A stretch of 7,549 bases of DNA from Sulfuricellaceae bacterium (GTDB lineage Bacteria > Pseudomonadota > Gammaproteobacteria > Burkholderiales > UBA9220): the NCBI GenBank assembly GCA_019911985.1, contig JAIOJO010000015.1, positions 1 through 7,549 on the forward strand. The letters are read 5' to 3'. How positions within the stretch are numbered: the first letter of the stretch is position 1; each line of letters opens with the position of its first letter. A program made the translations under genes and the position numbers. This document shows, in pieces, positions 1 through 6,710 of the stretch. Under the pieces are notes generated by a model. That model had not been told where the DNA came from and did no database searches. It saw nothing but the letters and a program-made list of their open reading frames with translations.

Positions 1-1
1 T

Positions 2-1141
2 GCGGAGACAGACAGGATAAGCAAGGAGCAGGAACTCGATGCGGCAAAAGAGAAAGACGAAGAAATCCGGTCTCTGAAAGGCGACTGCAATATCAAGGAC
101 GAGGAAATCCGGTCGCTGAAGCAAATCTGTGAAGAGCGCGAGAGCGTGATATTTCAGTTGGATGATCGGGTCAAGTTCCTGGAGCGGACCAACATCCTGA
201 GAAAGATTCTGGCGCTGGTGCGGTACGCGCTGATCATGGTGCTGTCGGTAATTAAAAAGCGGGTGATGTCATGGTTTGCGCCACAACTTGGTGTCTTGCG
301 GCAATATTCACCACGACCGCTGAATCTTCCGCAACGGTATGCGCAAACTGGAGGCCCCACACGCCCGCCGAAAATTTCCATCGTGACGCCTTCCTACAAC
401 CAGGCGGCTTATCTGGAGGGAACCGTGCGTAGCGTAGTCGAGCAGGGCTATCCGGATCTGGAATATGTCGTCCAGGACGGAGGTTCGAAAGACGGTTCGG
501 TGGAGATATTGGAGAGCTACTCTGATCGGCTGGCCTTTTGGGAGTCGAACAAGGACAAGGGGCAGACCAACGCCATCAATCTGGGTTTCCTCCATACGAG
601 CGGGGAGATTATGGCCTATCTGAATTCCGACGACATGCTGTTGCCCGGCGCACTTGCCTATGTGGCCGCCTATTTTGAAACGCACCCGGATGTGGACGTG
701 GTGTACGGCCACCGCATCATCATCGATGAGACCGACCAAGAGATTGGTCGCTGGATATTGCCGCCACACGATAATGAAGTGCTGTCTTGGGCAGATTTCA
801 TTCCCCAGGAAACCCTATTTTGGCGGCGGCGGGTCTGGGACAAGATTGGGGGTTCCCTGGACGAAAGCTTCCACTTTGCGATGGATTGGGATTTGCTCCT
901 GCGCTTACGCGACAGCGGCGCGAAATTCGTTCGATTGCCCCGTTTTCTTGCGGCTTTCCGCGTCCATCCTCAACAAAAAACTTCGACGGAAATCACCGAT
1001 ACGGGATTCAAAGAAATGGGCCGGTTGCGTGAGCGGTGTCATGGTAGGGTGGTGAGCGCCGGGGAAATCAAAAGGGGGGTGGCGGCTTATGTGGCTCGCC
1101 ACATCGTTTACGACAAGCTGCAACAATGGTTCCGCAATTGA
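2..1141 (+). CDS. Glycosyltransferase family 2 with N-terminal coiled coil (5' end outside window)
   Basis: The reading frame is open to the left edge, so this is a partial gene; 379 residues are visible. A GTG at 146 lies inside the frame, but charged heptad-like sequence runs in frame upstream of it, so it is probably not the start. Residues 1-70 are rich in E, K, D and R and contain a 14-residue (two-heptad) repeat around DEEIRSLK, indicating a coiled coil. A hydrophobic helix-like stretch (ILALVRYALIMVLSVI) follows at about residues 69-84 and may touch the membrane. The GT-A domain starts near residue 124 (KISIVTPSYNQ). It shows DGGSKDGS and the metal-binding DxD-type site NSDD (SDD at 626-634), then a late MDWDLLLRL segment typical of family 2. 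Expected role: transfer of a sugar from a nucleotide-sugar donor to a growing surface glycan on the cytoplasmic side of the membrane. Donor and acceptor cannot be told. The coiled coil suggests a larger multidomain protein whose upstream part is not visible. Confidence 0.9.
   Translation, partial: AETDRISKEQELDAAKEKDEEIRSLKGDCNIKDEEIRSLKQICEERESVIFQLDDRVKFLERTNILRKILALVRYALIMVLSVIKKRVMSWFAPQLGVLRQYSPRPLNLPQRYAQTGGPTRPPKISIVTPSYNQAAYLEGTVRSVVEQGYPDLEYVVQDGGSKDGSVEILESYSDRLAFWESNKDKGQTNAINLGFLHTSGEIMAYLNSDDMLLPGALAYVAAYFETHPDVDVVYGHRIIIDETDQEIGRWILPPHDNEVLSWADFIPQETLFWRRRVWDKIGGSLDESFHFAMDWDLLLRLRDSGAKFVRLPRFLAAFRVHPQQKTSTEITDTGFKEMGRLRERCHGRVVSAGEIKRGVAAYVARHIVYDKLQQWFRN
56..122 (+). repeat. 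Two direct repeat units of a coiled-coil coding repeat (42-bp period)
   Basis: Near-identical segments of about 25 bp start at 56 and 98; both encode KDEEIRSLK. The 42-bp period equals 14 residues, exactly two heptads, so unit gain or loss would keep both reading frame and coiled-coil register. More units may lie left of the window. Confidence 0.7.
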
Positions 1142-1190
1142 CTGCAGTTTGAGACTCCCGATTCAACTCTTCCACGAAGACCCTCGTTTT

Positions 1191-1260
1191 TATCTAGTCA
1201 GCCCTGAAATACCACTGATGATTCCTGCATAAATATTGGTATTTAGGGGCCGACTAGATA
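1191..1260. repeat. Imperfect inverted repeat, 23-bp arms, 24-bp spacer
   Basis: The arm at 1191-1213 begins TATCTAGTC and ends AAATACC. The arm at 1238-1260 is its reverse complement at 20 of 23 positions. The loop is 24 bases. There is no T-run after the right arm, so it is not a standard terminator. It could be a small non-autonomous mobile element (MITE) remnant, a paired operator, or an mRNA leader hairpin. No target-site duplication was recognised. Confidence 0.65.
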
Positions 1261-1262
1261 CT

Positions 1263-1291
1263 TTGATATCCTGCTCGTCACTGATTTTTAT
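1263..1291 (+). promoter_or_regulatory. Candidate sigma70-like promoter before the epimerase
   Basis: TTGATA (1263-1268, 5 of 6 to TTGACA) and TTTTAT (1286-1291, 4 of 6 to TATAAT) are 17 bp apart. The site lies just downstream of the inverted repeat and about 120 bp before the chosen epimerase start. This is only a consensus match in an AT-rich spacer. Confidence 0.25.
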
Positions 1292-1410
1292 CGAGCGAGG
1301 GGGTAGATCGACACATATTCTAAATGCCATTTCACCGGCCTGGACAAATTCCTTTCTTCTTGCCCGTGAAATTTGTGATCCTTATGTTTTACTTTGGCTT
1401 GGAAAATAAC

Positions 1411-2457
1411 ATGAAAATTCTTGTTACTGGCAATATGGGCTACATAGGCCCCGTATTAAGCGAGCACCTTCGCACAAACTACCATGATGTTGAAATCATT
1501 GGTTATGACACTGGTTTTTTTGCGCACTGTCTAACTAATGCGAGCAAGTTACCCGAGGTTGGTGTTTCTCATCAGTATTTTGGAGATCTGCGCGATTTTC
1601 CAGCGCAGCTAATGGATGGGATTGACGGAGTCGTTCATCTTGCTGCGATTTCAAATGACCCTATGGGCAATCAATTTGAAAAGGTAACTGAGGATATCAA
1701 CTTCAAGGCAAGCCTTAGAGTTGCGGAGTTGGCAAAAGAATTTGGTGTAAGGAGTTACGTATTCGCCTCTAGCTGTAGCATGTATGGTATTAGCGAAGGG
1801 GCGCCACGTAAAGAAACCGATCCACTGACACCACTTACGGCCTACGCTCGGTCAAAAGCTGCCATGGAAGAATCGCTTGCATCCATGAAGCTAGGCGATA
1901 TGAATGTCACCTGCCTTAGATTTGCGACAGCCTGCGGAATGTCAGAGCGATTAAGGCTGGATTTGGTTCTGAATGACTTTGTTGCCTGCGCCTTGACTTC
2001 AGGTGAGATCACCGTATTGAGCGACGGGTCTCCCTGGCGTCCATTAATTGATGTGAAAGACATGGCTAGAGCTATCGGCTGGGCGTTGTTCAGAAATAAA
2101 GACAATGGTGGGCAGGTAGTGAGCGTCAATGTTGGTAGTGATTCGTGGAATTATCAGGTCAAGGATCTCGCGGTCGCAGTTAGTGAGAATATTCCTGGTG
2201 TTAATGTTTCAATTAACAAAAATGCACCCCCTGATAAACGGTCTTATCGCGTTGATTTCTTACTCTATCGGCAGCTTGCACCGAGCCATCAGCCTTTGAT
2301 GACGCTACAGCAGTCAATCTCTGAACTTAAGCGAGGTATCGAAGGGATGGGGTTTAAGGATGCGAATTTTCGACAGTCGGATCTTATGCGATTGAAGATG
2401 CTAGAGCGCCATATGAATGAAGGGCGTTTGAGTTCAAATCTCAGGTGGACTGCTTAA
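1411..2457 (+). CDS. NAD-dependent epimerase/dehydratase (extended SDR), nucleotide-sugar type
   Basis: A 348-residue protein of the extended short-chain dehydrogenase/reductase family. The N-terminus MKILVTGNMGYIG carries the Rossmann motif GxxGxxG (residues 7-13). An acidic D33 at the end of strand 2 favours NAD(H). SSCSMYG (120-126) supplies the catalytic Ser region and YARSK (Y145, K149) the catalytic Tyr/Lys. The start at 1411 was chosen because the Rossmann fold begins there; ATGs at 1324 and 1384 would add unrelated residues with no clear ribosome-binding site, whereas a GGA lies about 8 nt before 1411. The C-terminal half (PWRPLIDVKDMARAI, PDKRSYRVDF) is typical of sugar epimerase/dehydratase relatives. 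Its position among sugar genes suggests it makes or modifies a nucleotide-activated sugar; the actual substrate and reaction (epimerisation, dehydration or reduction) are unknown. It appears more AT-rich than the genes at 4335-6658. Confidence 0.85.
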   Translation: MKILVTGNMGYIGPVLSEHLRTNYHDVEIIGYDTGFFAHCLTNASKLPEVGVSHQYFGDLRDFPAQLMDGIDGVVHLAAISNDPMGNQFEKVTEDINFKASLRVAELAKEFGVRSYVFASSCSMYGISEGAPRKETDPLTPLTAYARSKAAMEESLASMKLGDMNVTCLRFATACGMSERLRLDLVLNDFVACALTSGEITVLSDGSPWRPLIDVKDMARAIGWALFRNKDNGGQVVSVNVGSDSWNYQVKDLAVAVSENIPGVNVSINKNAPPDKRSYRVDFLLYRQLAPSHQPLMTLQQSISELKRGIEGMGFKDANFRQSDLMRLKMLERHMNEGRLSSNLRWTA

Positions 2458-2703
2458 CAGGTCGTATATGAACGCCTCCGAAACGTAAAGAAACTGATCT
2501 ATAGGAATAGGGAGAGGCGCATGCAGTCGTATATCCGGCATCGATATAGTGGACTCTGTTTGGTCCGTGCCGATATAGAATCTACTCACGGAGCGTCAAT
2601 CGTTACAAGCGGCAGGCGTAAGCGGTCGGCAGAGTTATCGGCGTCAATCCGTGTAGGTGCGACCTGAAATCGGTTTGCTTTCAGATAATTTGGAGTGGAT
2701 CAA
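2458..2703. other. Spacer with short direct repeats between epimerase and methyltransferase
   Basis: No supported gene is seen here. Short words recur: CGATATAG at 2542 and 2571, GCGTCAATC at 2593 and 2641, and GTCGTATAT at 2461 and 2526. CGCCTC (2473-2478) pairs with GAGGCG (2514-2519), and CTGAAA (2664-2669) with TTTCAG (2679-2684), giving weak hairpins. The spacer looks less AT-rich than the methyltransferase that follows. The 246-bp gap suggests that the methyltransferase is not tightly coupled to the epimerase. It may have its own promoter, but none is clear. Confidence 0.4.
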
Positions 2704-3660
2704 GTGAAGTTTACGGAACAGCATAAAGAAGAGGCCAAGTCGTTCGATCATAGGATGCAAGAAAGGGGGATCGCAGGATTTATTCCGGACTTGAGAGAAG
2801 GGGTGAAATGCGAGTACTTCTATAAGAGCTTTTTTCGCGACCCATATTTAATGCGCTTATACCTAGGGCAGATTGCGAAATGGTTTAATGATTCCCTGAT
2901 AAAATATGCGGGGCAAAATCTGACAGTCTTGGATGTTGGATGTGGTCCTGGAATTGTATCCCTTGAAATTGCTAGAAATGGGCATCATGTCACCGGAATA
3001 GATATTTCTGAAAAGTCGCTATCTCTTGCAAAAAAAGCATTAAACAATAATTATCATACAGATAATTTTGGCTCTCTACAGTATGCATTGTCGCCATTCG
3101 AAGAAATTGAAGGAACCTATGACGCGATAGTTTTCTCAGGCTCGTTGCACCATTTTTCAAACATTGACAGTGTAATTACCAAATCCCGATTTCATTTGAA
3201 AAAGGAAGGGTTAATTCTTTGTTATGAGCCTTGGCATGAAAAATGGACTATGCAAGACGCCGCCATCGTGGCTTTGTTAAGGTTGGTCCTTTCTATAACA
3301 GGGTATTGGTATGAAACATACCCTGAATTATCAAAAATAACAGGGGGAAACTTTGATGCATTCACGGATGAAATCCATCGCGAATATCTTATAGAACGTG
3401 ATAAAAACGAACCCGGTGGGCAGTCTCCCCATGACAATGATTCCACCGGTGACGAGATAATTGCTGCATTAAATGAGGGGTTTCATCTGCTTGAGTTCAA
3501 GCCCGGTTTCTCATTTATTTATCGTTTTCTGGGTGGAATAAGAGGCCCGGATCAAATCCTGCAACAACTAGCGGATCTTTTTACCGCATTCGACCAATAT
3601 AGTGTCGAAAGAGGATACATGAATCCGAACGCTTTTTTTTATGTGGGAAGAAAAAGATAG
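2704..3660 (+). CDS. Class I SAM-dependent methyltransferase
   Basis: 318 residues from a GTG start at 2704. The GGAG at 2692-2695 lies 8 nt before this GTG, so it is preferred over the GTG at 2695, which overlaps that ribosome-binding site. Motif I is VLDVGCGPG (residues 75-83), which binds S-adenosylmethionine. The acidic residue at the end of strand 2 is D100 (TGID). A motif with SGSLHHF (145-151) followed by LKKEGLILCYEP (165-176) matches the post-motif region of Methyltransf_11/25-type enzymes. The N-terminal 70 residues and the long C-terminal part (from about 180) are not recognised and may set acceptor specificity. In this setting it likely methylates a sugar, nucleotide-sugar or glycan terminus, but a lipid or small-molecule target is possible. 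The gene is clearly AT-rich beside 4335-6658, a sign of separate origin. Confidence 0.85.
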   Translation: MKFTEQHKEEAKSFDHRMQERGIAGFIPDLREGVKCEYFYKSFFRDPYLMRLYLGQIAKWFNDSLIKYAGQNLTVLDVGCGPGIVSLEIARNGHHVTGIDISEKSLSLAKKALNNNYHTDNFGSLQYALSPFEEIEGTYDAIVFSGSLHHFSNIDSVITKSRFHLKKEGLILCYEPWHEKWTMQDAAIVALLRLVLSITGYWYETYPELSKITGGNFDAFTDEIHREYLIERDKNEPGGQSPHDNDSTGDEIIAALNEGFHLLEFKPGFSFIYRFLGGIRGPDQILQQLADLFTAFDQYSVERGYMNPNAFFYVGRKR

Positions 3661-3711
3661 ATCACGCGGATTCGGGTATCTTGAATTTTGTAAACGGGGT
3701 TTGGTCAGAAG

Positions 3712-3798
3712 TCGATATCCCGACGGTGCGATCTGCAGCACCTTGCAAATCGGCTCAACCCCGTGGCTATCGCGATGCCAGTCGACGAAGGCTCTCAT
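3712..3798 (-). pseudogene. IS3-family transposase orfB, 5' fragment
   Basis: Starts at the ATG overlapping the orfA stop, in the -1 frame relative to orfA. The first 29 residues (MRAFVDWHRD, then HGVEPICKVLQIAPSGYR) match the N-terminus of IS3-family OrfB. After that the frame continues to 3568 with residues unlike OrfB and antisense to the methyltransferase 3' end. The catalytic integrase core (DDE) is absent. The homology break at about 3712 marks the deletion boundary. Confidence 0.75.
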
Positions 3799-4118
3799 GA
3801 CTTGAAGCGGCGGTCGAGCTCCGCCTGGGCAAAAAACGCGCTGGCCAGCCGCAGAATCTCATTGGCTTTGCGCAGTTCCTTGACTTCACGTTCCAGGGCT
3901 TTAACACGCTCACGCTCAGCCGTGGTCACGCCGTCTCGCAAGCCGCTGTCCGTCTCGTGCCGACGCACCCAGCGGCGTAGCGTCTCGGCCGTGCAGCCAA
4001 TCTTGGATGCAATAGAAACGATTGCCGCCCACTGCGATTCGTACTCATCCTTGGCCTCAAAGACCAGGCGCACTGCGCGCTCCATCACTTCGGGCGAATA
4101 TTTCTTTGATTTCTTCAT
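3795..4118 (-). CDS. IS3-family transposase orfA (helix-turn-helix protein)
   Basis: 107 residues, a usual length for IS3-family OrfA. Residues about 8-55 form the HTH_Tnp_1-type domain (YSPEVMERAVRLVF, then KIGCTAETLRRWVRR), which binds the element ends. Residues about 67-95 (AERERVKALEREVKELRKAN) form a leucine-zipper coiled coil used for multimerisation. The tail SAFFAQAELDRRFK is characteristic of this IS group. The TGA overlaps an ATG of orfB (ATGA). A run of six T on the coding strand (complement of 3831-3836) in the SAFFAQ codons is a plausible -1 frameshift site that would fuse OrfA to OrfB. The gene itself appears intact. Without orfB the product cannot transpose, though it might still bind IS ends elsewhere in the genome. 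Confidence 0.85.
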   Translation of the reverse strand: MKKSKKYSPEVMERAVRLVFEAKDEYESQWAAIVSIASKIGCTAETLRRWVRRHETDSGLRDGVTTAERERVKALEREVKELRKANEILRLASAFFAQAELDRRFKS

Positions 4119-4168
4119 GGCTCCATTCTCTCAAAGATTGGAGCCTCCTCAAAATCCGGGACGGTTCA

Positions 4169-4334
4169 AATGGCAGCGAAGAATCAGCCTGTGCCGCCTG
4201 TGCCAAGTAGTTTGCCTCGCAACTGGGTTTGTGCCAAAATCCGTGGTTTTCAATTGACTCTACATGATGTGGGTAAGGTGGCGGTCGCTGCCAACTCGCA
4301 TTTCAGTGAGTCTTGCTGCGAATAAATTCTCATT
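4169..4334. other. Leader region upstream of the dehydrogenase
   Basis: 166 bases between the IS end and the dehydrogenase start with no supported gene. TGTGCC occurs three times. TGGCAGCGA near 4170 is the reverse complement of TCGCTGCCA near 4286. No convincing promoter was found, and the ribosome-binding site before 4335 is weak. Transcription of the 4335-6658 genes must start here, in the IS remnant or further upstream. Confidence 0.4.
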
Positions 4335-5621
4335 ATGCACAAACAAAGGGTTGTTTCGGTAATCGGGCTCGGCTATGTCGGGCTGCCGGTGGCCGTGGCT
4401 TTTGGGCGAGGGGCGAAGACCATCGGTTTCGATGTCAACCCGAAGCGTATCCGTGAACTCCAGGCCGGACACGACCACACGGGCGAGGTGGCAGAGGAGG
4501 AACTCCGGGGTGCGGATATCGTATACACCGATTTGGTGGACGATTTGAGGCTGGCGAACTTTCATATTGTCGCAGTGCCTACGCCGGTTGATGAAGCGCA
4601 TCAGCCTGATCTCGGCCCGGTACTGAAGGCATCGGAAACCGTCGGCAAGGCCTTGAAAAAAGGCGACATCGTTGTTTACGAATCGACCGTTTATCCCGGC
4701 GCCACCGAAGAAGATTGCGTGCCGGTGCTGGAACGCTTTTCCGGGCTTAAATGCGGGGTTGATTTCAAGGTCGGCTACAGTCCGGAGCGCATCAATCCCG
4801 GCGACAAGGAGCATACTTTTACCAAGATCAAAAAGGTGGTTTCCGGCCAAGACGCCGAAACCTTGGAAATCGTGGCGCGTGTGTACGAATCGGTGGTCAC
4901 CGCAGGCGTACACCGCACCGGTTCGATCAAGGCCGCCGAGGCGGCAAAAGTCATCGAGAACACGCAACGGGATTTGAACATCGCGTTGATGAACGAGCTG
5001 GCGCTGATTTTCGACCGCATGGGCATCGATACCCAGGAGGTTCTGGAGGCTGCCGGCAGCAAGTGGAATTTCCTCAACTTTAAACCTGGCCTGGTTGGCG
5101 GTCATTGCATCGGCGTCGACCCTTATTACCTCACGCACAAGGCCGAGAAGCTCGGTTATATTCCACAGGTGATTCTTGCCGGACGCCGCATCAATGACGG
5201 CATGGGGCGTTTCATTGCCCAACGTACGGTGAAGGAAATGATCCGCGCCGGCCATAATGTAATGGATAGCACAGTGACTATCCTTGGCCTGACTTTCAAG
5301 GAAGATTGCCCGGATTTGCGCAATTCCAGGGTGATCGACATTGTCCGTGAGCTTGAGGACTATGGCGTGAATGTGCAGGTTCACGACCCCTTGGCTGACG
5401 TTGACGAAGCCAAGGCTGAATATGATGTCGATTTGTGCAAATTGGAAGACCTGATGCCAGCCGATGCGGTAGTTATCGCGGTGGCCCACCGTGCTTACCG
5501 TGAGATATCTATGCCCAACTTAATGGCCCTGATGAAAGCAAAGCCGGTATTGATCGACGTGAAGTGCATCTTTGACCGGCAGGCCATGCGCGCGACGGAC
5601 GTTCGATTGTGGCGGCTGTGA
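4335..5621 (+). CDS. tviB: UDP-N-acetyl-hexosamine 6-dehydrogenase (TviB/WbpO type)
   Basis: 428 residues, normal for this UDP-sugar dehydrogenase family. It should oxidise C6 of a UDP-N-acetylhexosamine (UDP-GlcNAc in TviB, UDP-GalNAc in WbpO) to the uronic acid, reducing two NAD+ in the cytoplasm. The NAD-binding motif GLGYVG is at 11-16. VPTP (81-84), YESTVYPGATEE (115-126) and GYSPERINPGD (147-157) are family signatures. EAAKVIENTQRDLNIAL (202-218) carries the conserved Lys and Asn region. The catalytic nucleophile is C258 in GGHCIGVDPYYL, and the C-terminal UDP-binding domain includes FKEDCPDLRNS (321-331). The end, ATDVRL, also matches the family. The ATG at 4335 begins the Rossmann fold at the expected place but lacks a strong ribosome-binding site. 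The next gene, a WbpP-type epimerase, follows in the order found in P. aeruginosa O6 (wbpO-wbpP). Specificity for GlcNAc or GalNAc cannot be settled from sequence alone. Confidence 0.93.
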   Translation: MHKQRVVSVIGLGYVGLPVAVAFGRGAKTIGFDVNPKRIRELQAGHDHTGEVAEEELRGADIVYTDLVDDLRLANFHIVAVPTPVDEAHQPDLGPVLKASETVGKALKKGDIVVYESTVYPGATEEDCVPVLERFSGLKCGVDFKVGYSPERINPGDKEHTFTKIKKVVSGQDAETLEIVARVYESVVTAGVHRTGSIKAAEAAKVIENTQRDLNIALMNELALIFDRMGIDTQEVLEAAGSKWNFLNFKPGLVGGHCIGVDPYYLTHKAEKLGYIPQVILAGRRINDGMGRFIAQRTVKEMIRAGHNVMDSTVTILGLTFKEDCPDLRNSRVIDIVRELEDYGVNVQVHDPLADVDEAKAEYDVDLCKLEDLMPADAVVIAVAHRAYREISMPNLMALMKAKPVLIDVKCIFDRQAMRATDVRLWRL

Positions 5622-5629
5622 TTCAGGCG

Positions 5630-6658
5630 GTGTCTGCATACGAGCAGGTCAAATCCCGGCTTGCGGCGGTCCCGTCCACCTGGCTGATTACCGGCGTCGC
5701 TGGTTTCATCGGTTCGAATTTGCTGGAAACCCTGCTCAAGCTCGACCAAAAAGTCGTGGGTTTGGATAATTTTGCGACCGGCCTGCCCGGTAATCTTGAG
5801 GAAGTGCAAGGTTCTGTTTTGCCACGGCAGTGGGGAAAATTCCGCTTCCTGGAGGGGGATATCCGCAGCCTCGACGACTGCCGCCAGGCCAGCGCAGGCG
5901 TCGAATATGTGCTGCATCAGGCAGCACTCGGTTCGGTGCCGCGTTCCATCGAGAATCCGCTTGCGACCAACGAAACCAATATCACCGGCTTCCTCAACAT
6001 GCTGACGGCGGCTAAGGATGCCGAAGTGCGGCGTTTCGTCTACGCGGCGTCCAGTTCTACATATGGCGACCATCCGGATCTACCCAAGGTCGAGGACCGG
6101 ATCGGCAAGCCGCTTTCGCCGTATGCCGTGACAAAATACGTGAACGAGCTTTACGCCGATGTTTTCGACCGTTGTTACGGGTTCAAGGCAATCGGCCTGC
6201 GTTACTTCAACATCTTCGGCCGCAGGCAAGACCCCAACGGCGCCTATGCCGCTGTGATACCGAAGTGGTTTGCCAGCCTGTTGCGCGGCGAACCGGTCTA
6301 CATTAACGGCGATGGCGAAACCAGCCGGGATTTCTGTTATATCGAAAACGCCGTACAGGCCAATCTGCTTGCGGCCTGCGCCGACGACAAAGTTGCCGCT
6401 CAGGTGTATAACGTCGCCGTGTCGCAGCGTACTACCCTCAATGAGTTGTTCCGGCTCATCCGGGAGCAAGTCGCAATCGTGGCCCCCGAGGTGGCCAGCG
6501 CAGAGCCGGTCTTCCGCGATTTTCGCGCCGGGGATGTGCGCCATTCGCTGGCGGACATTAGTAAAGCTAAGTCTTTGTTGGGCTACCAGCCGACTCATAC
6601 GCTACAGCCAGGCCTGGCGGAGGCGGCTTCCTGGTATATCGGACGGGAAAGGCAATAG
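5630..6658 (+). CDS. wbpP: UDP-N-acetylglucosamine 4-epimerase (WbpP/TviC type)
   Basis: 342 residues from GTG 5630, close to the 341 of P. aeruginosa WbpP. The enzyme interconverts UDP-GlcNAc and UDP-GalNAc, or the matching uronic acids, using tightly bound NAD. Seen motifs: TWLITGVAGFIGSN with GxxGxxG at 22-28; D46 at the end of strand 2 (GLDNFATG); HQAALGSVPRS (96-106); the Ser/Thr cluster ASSSTYG (140-146); and catalytic Y165 and K169 in SPYAVTK. NIFGRRQDPNGAYAAVIP and RDFREGD-like RDFRAGDVRHSLADISKA are hallmarks of the WbpP branch rather than GalE. Three GTG starts are possible: 5609 (overlapping the dehydrogenase by 13 nt, with a GGA 9 nt upstream), 5618 (GTGA overlap) and 5630, which gives the family-like N-terminus MSAYEQV. 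I favour 5630 on family length, without a strong ribosome-binding site. Tight spacing implies translational coupling to the dehydrogenase. Confidence 0.93.
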   Translation: MSAYEQVKSRLAAVPSTWLITGVAGFIGSNLLETLLKLDQKVVGLDNFATGLPGNLEEVQGSVLPRQWGKFRFLEGDIRSLDDCRQASAGVEYVLHQAALGSVPRSIENPLATNETNITGFLNMLTAAKDAEVRRFVYAASSSTYGDHPDLPKVEDRIGKPLSPYAVTKYVNELYADVFDRCYGFKAIGLRYFNIFGRRQDPNGAYAAVIPKWFASLLRGEPVYINGDGETSRDFCYIENAVQANLLAACADDKVAAQVYNVAVSQRTTLNELFRLIREQVAIVAPEVASAEPVFRDFRAGDVRHSLADISKAKSLLGYQPTHTLQPGLAEAASWYIGRERQ

Positions 6659-6682
6659 CCGGAGTTACTTGAGAGTGGTTGG

Positions 6683-6710
6683 ATGAAAGCAATTAGAGAG
6701 TCCGTCAGCA
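6683..6710 (+). repeat. Direct repeat copy 1: remnant of a glycosyltransferase start
   Basis: These 28 bases match 7454-7481 at 23 positions. Both copies begin ATGAAAG and encode MKAIRESVS here against MKEISESVS there (7 of 9 residues). The similarity stops after GTCAGCA. This copy lies at normal operon distance after wbpP and reads as the former start of the glycosyltransferase gene now beginning at 7454. Confidence 0.55.

Larger units (their letters stand above)
1142..1410. other. Gene-free spacer upstream of the epimerase
   Basis: No convincing gene is seen in these 269 bases. The epimerase frame stays open back to an ATG at 1324, but that extension is not family-like. The spacer holds the inverted repeat at 1191-1260 and a candidate promoter at 1263-1291. 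No clear rho-independent terminator follows the glycosyltransferase. Confidence 0.6.
3712..4168 (-). mobile_element. Truncated IS3-family insertion sequence
   Basis: Read on the - strand, the element begins at about 4168 with TGAACCGTCCCGG, a TG-starting end of the kind found in this IS group. It runs through a complete orfA (4118-3795) and ends near 3712 inside the first residues of orfB. A full element would need roughly 800 bp more to carry the DDE integrase domain and the second end; neither is present, so it cannot move by itself. No matching opposite end or target-site duplication is visible around 3661-3711. It sits between the methyltransferase and the tviB-like gene, against the direction of transcription of the locus. 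Confidence 0.8.

Noticed and set aside
146..148. GTG at 146 as the true start of the left glycosyltransferase
   Set aside because: In-frame coiled-coil coding sequence with an internal repeat continues upstream to the window edge, so the GTG is internal.
1324..1410. N-terminal extension of the epimerase from ATG 1324
   Set aside because: It would place 29 unrelated residues before the Rossmann fold and has no ribosome-binding site.
3763..4257. 164-codon + strand frame over the IS remnant
   Set aside because: It is antisense to IS3 orfA, whose helix-turn-helix and coiled-coil features are clear.
4280..4287. GGCGGTCG resembling the RfaH ops element GGCGGTAG upstream of the dehydrogenase
   Set aside because: It differs at a key position and lacks the rest of the JUMPstart sequence, so a chance match is more likely.
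4260..5489. 409-codon open frame on the - strand opposite the dehydrogenase
   Set aside because: It is the antisense shadow of a strongly supported GC-rich gene with all catalytic motifs, and its translation shows no recognisable domain.
6080..6598. 172-codon - strand open frame opposite wbpP
   Set aside because: Antisense shadow of wbpP, whose motifs are complete; no domain and no ribosome-binding site seen.
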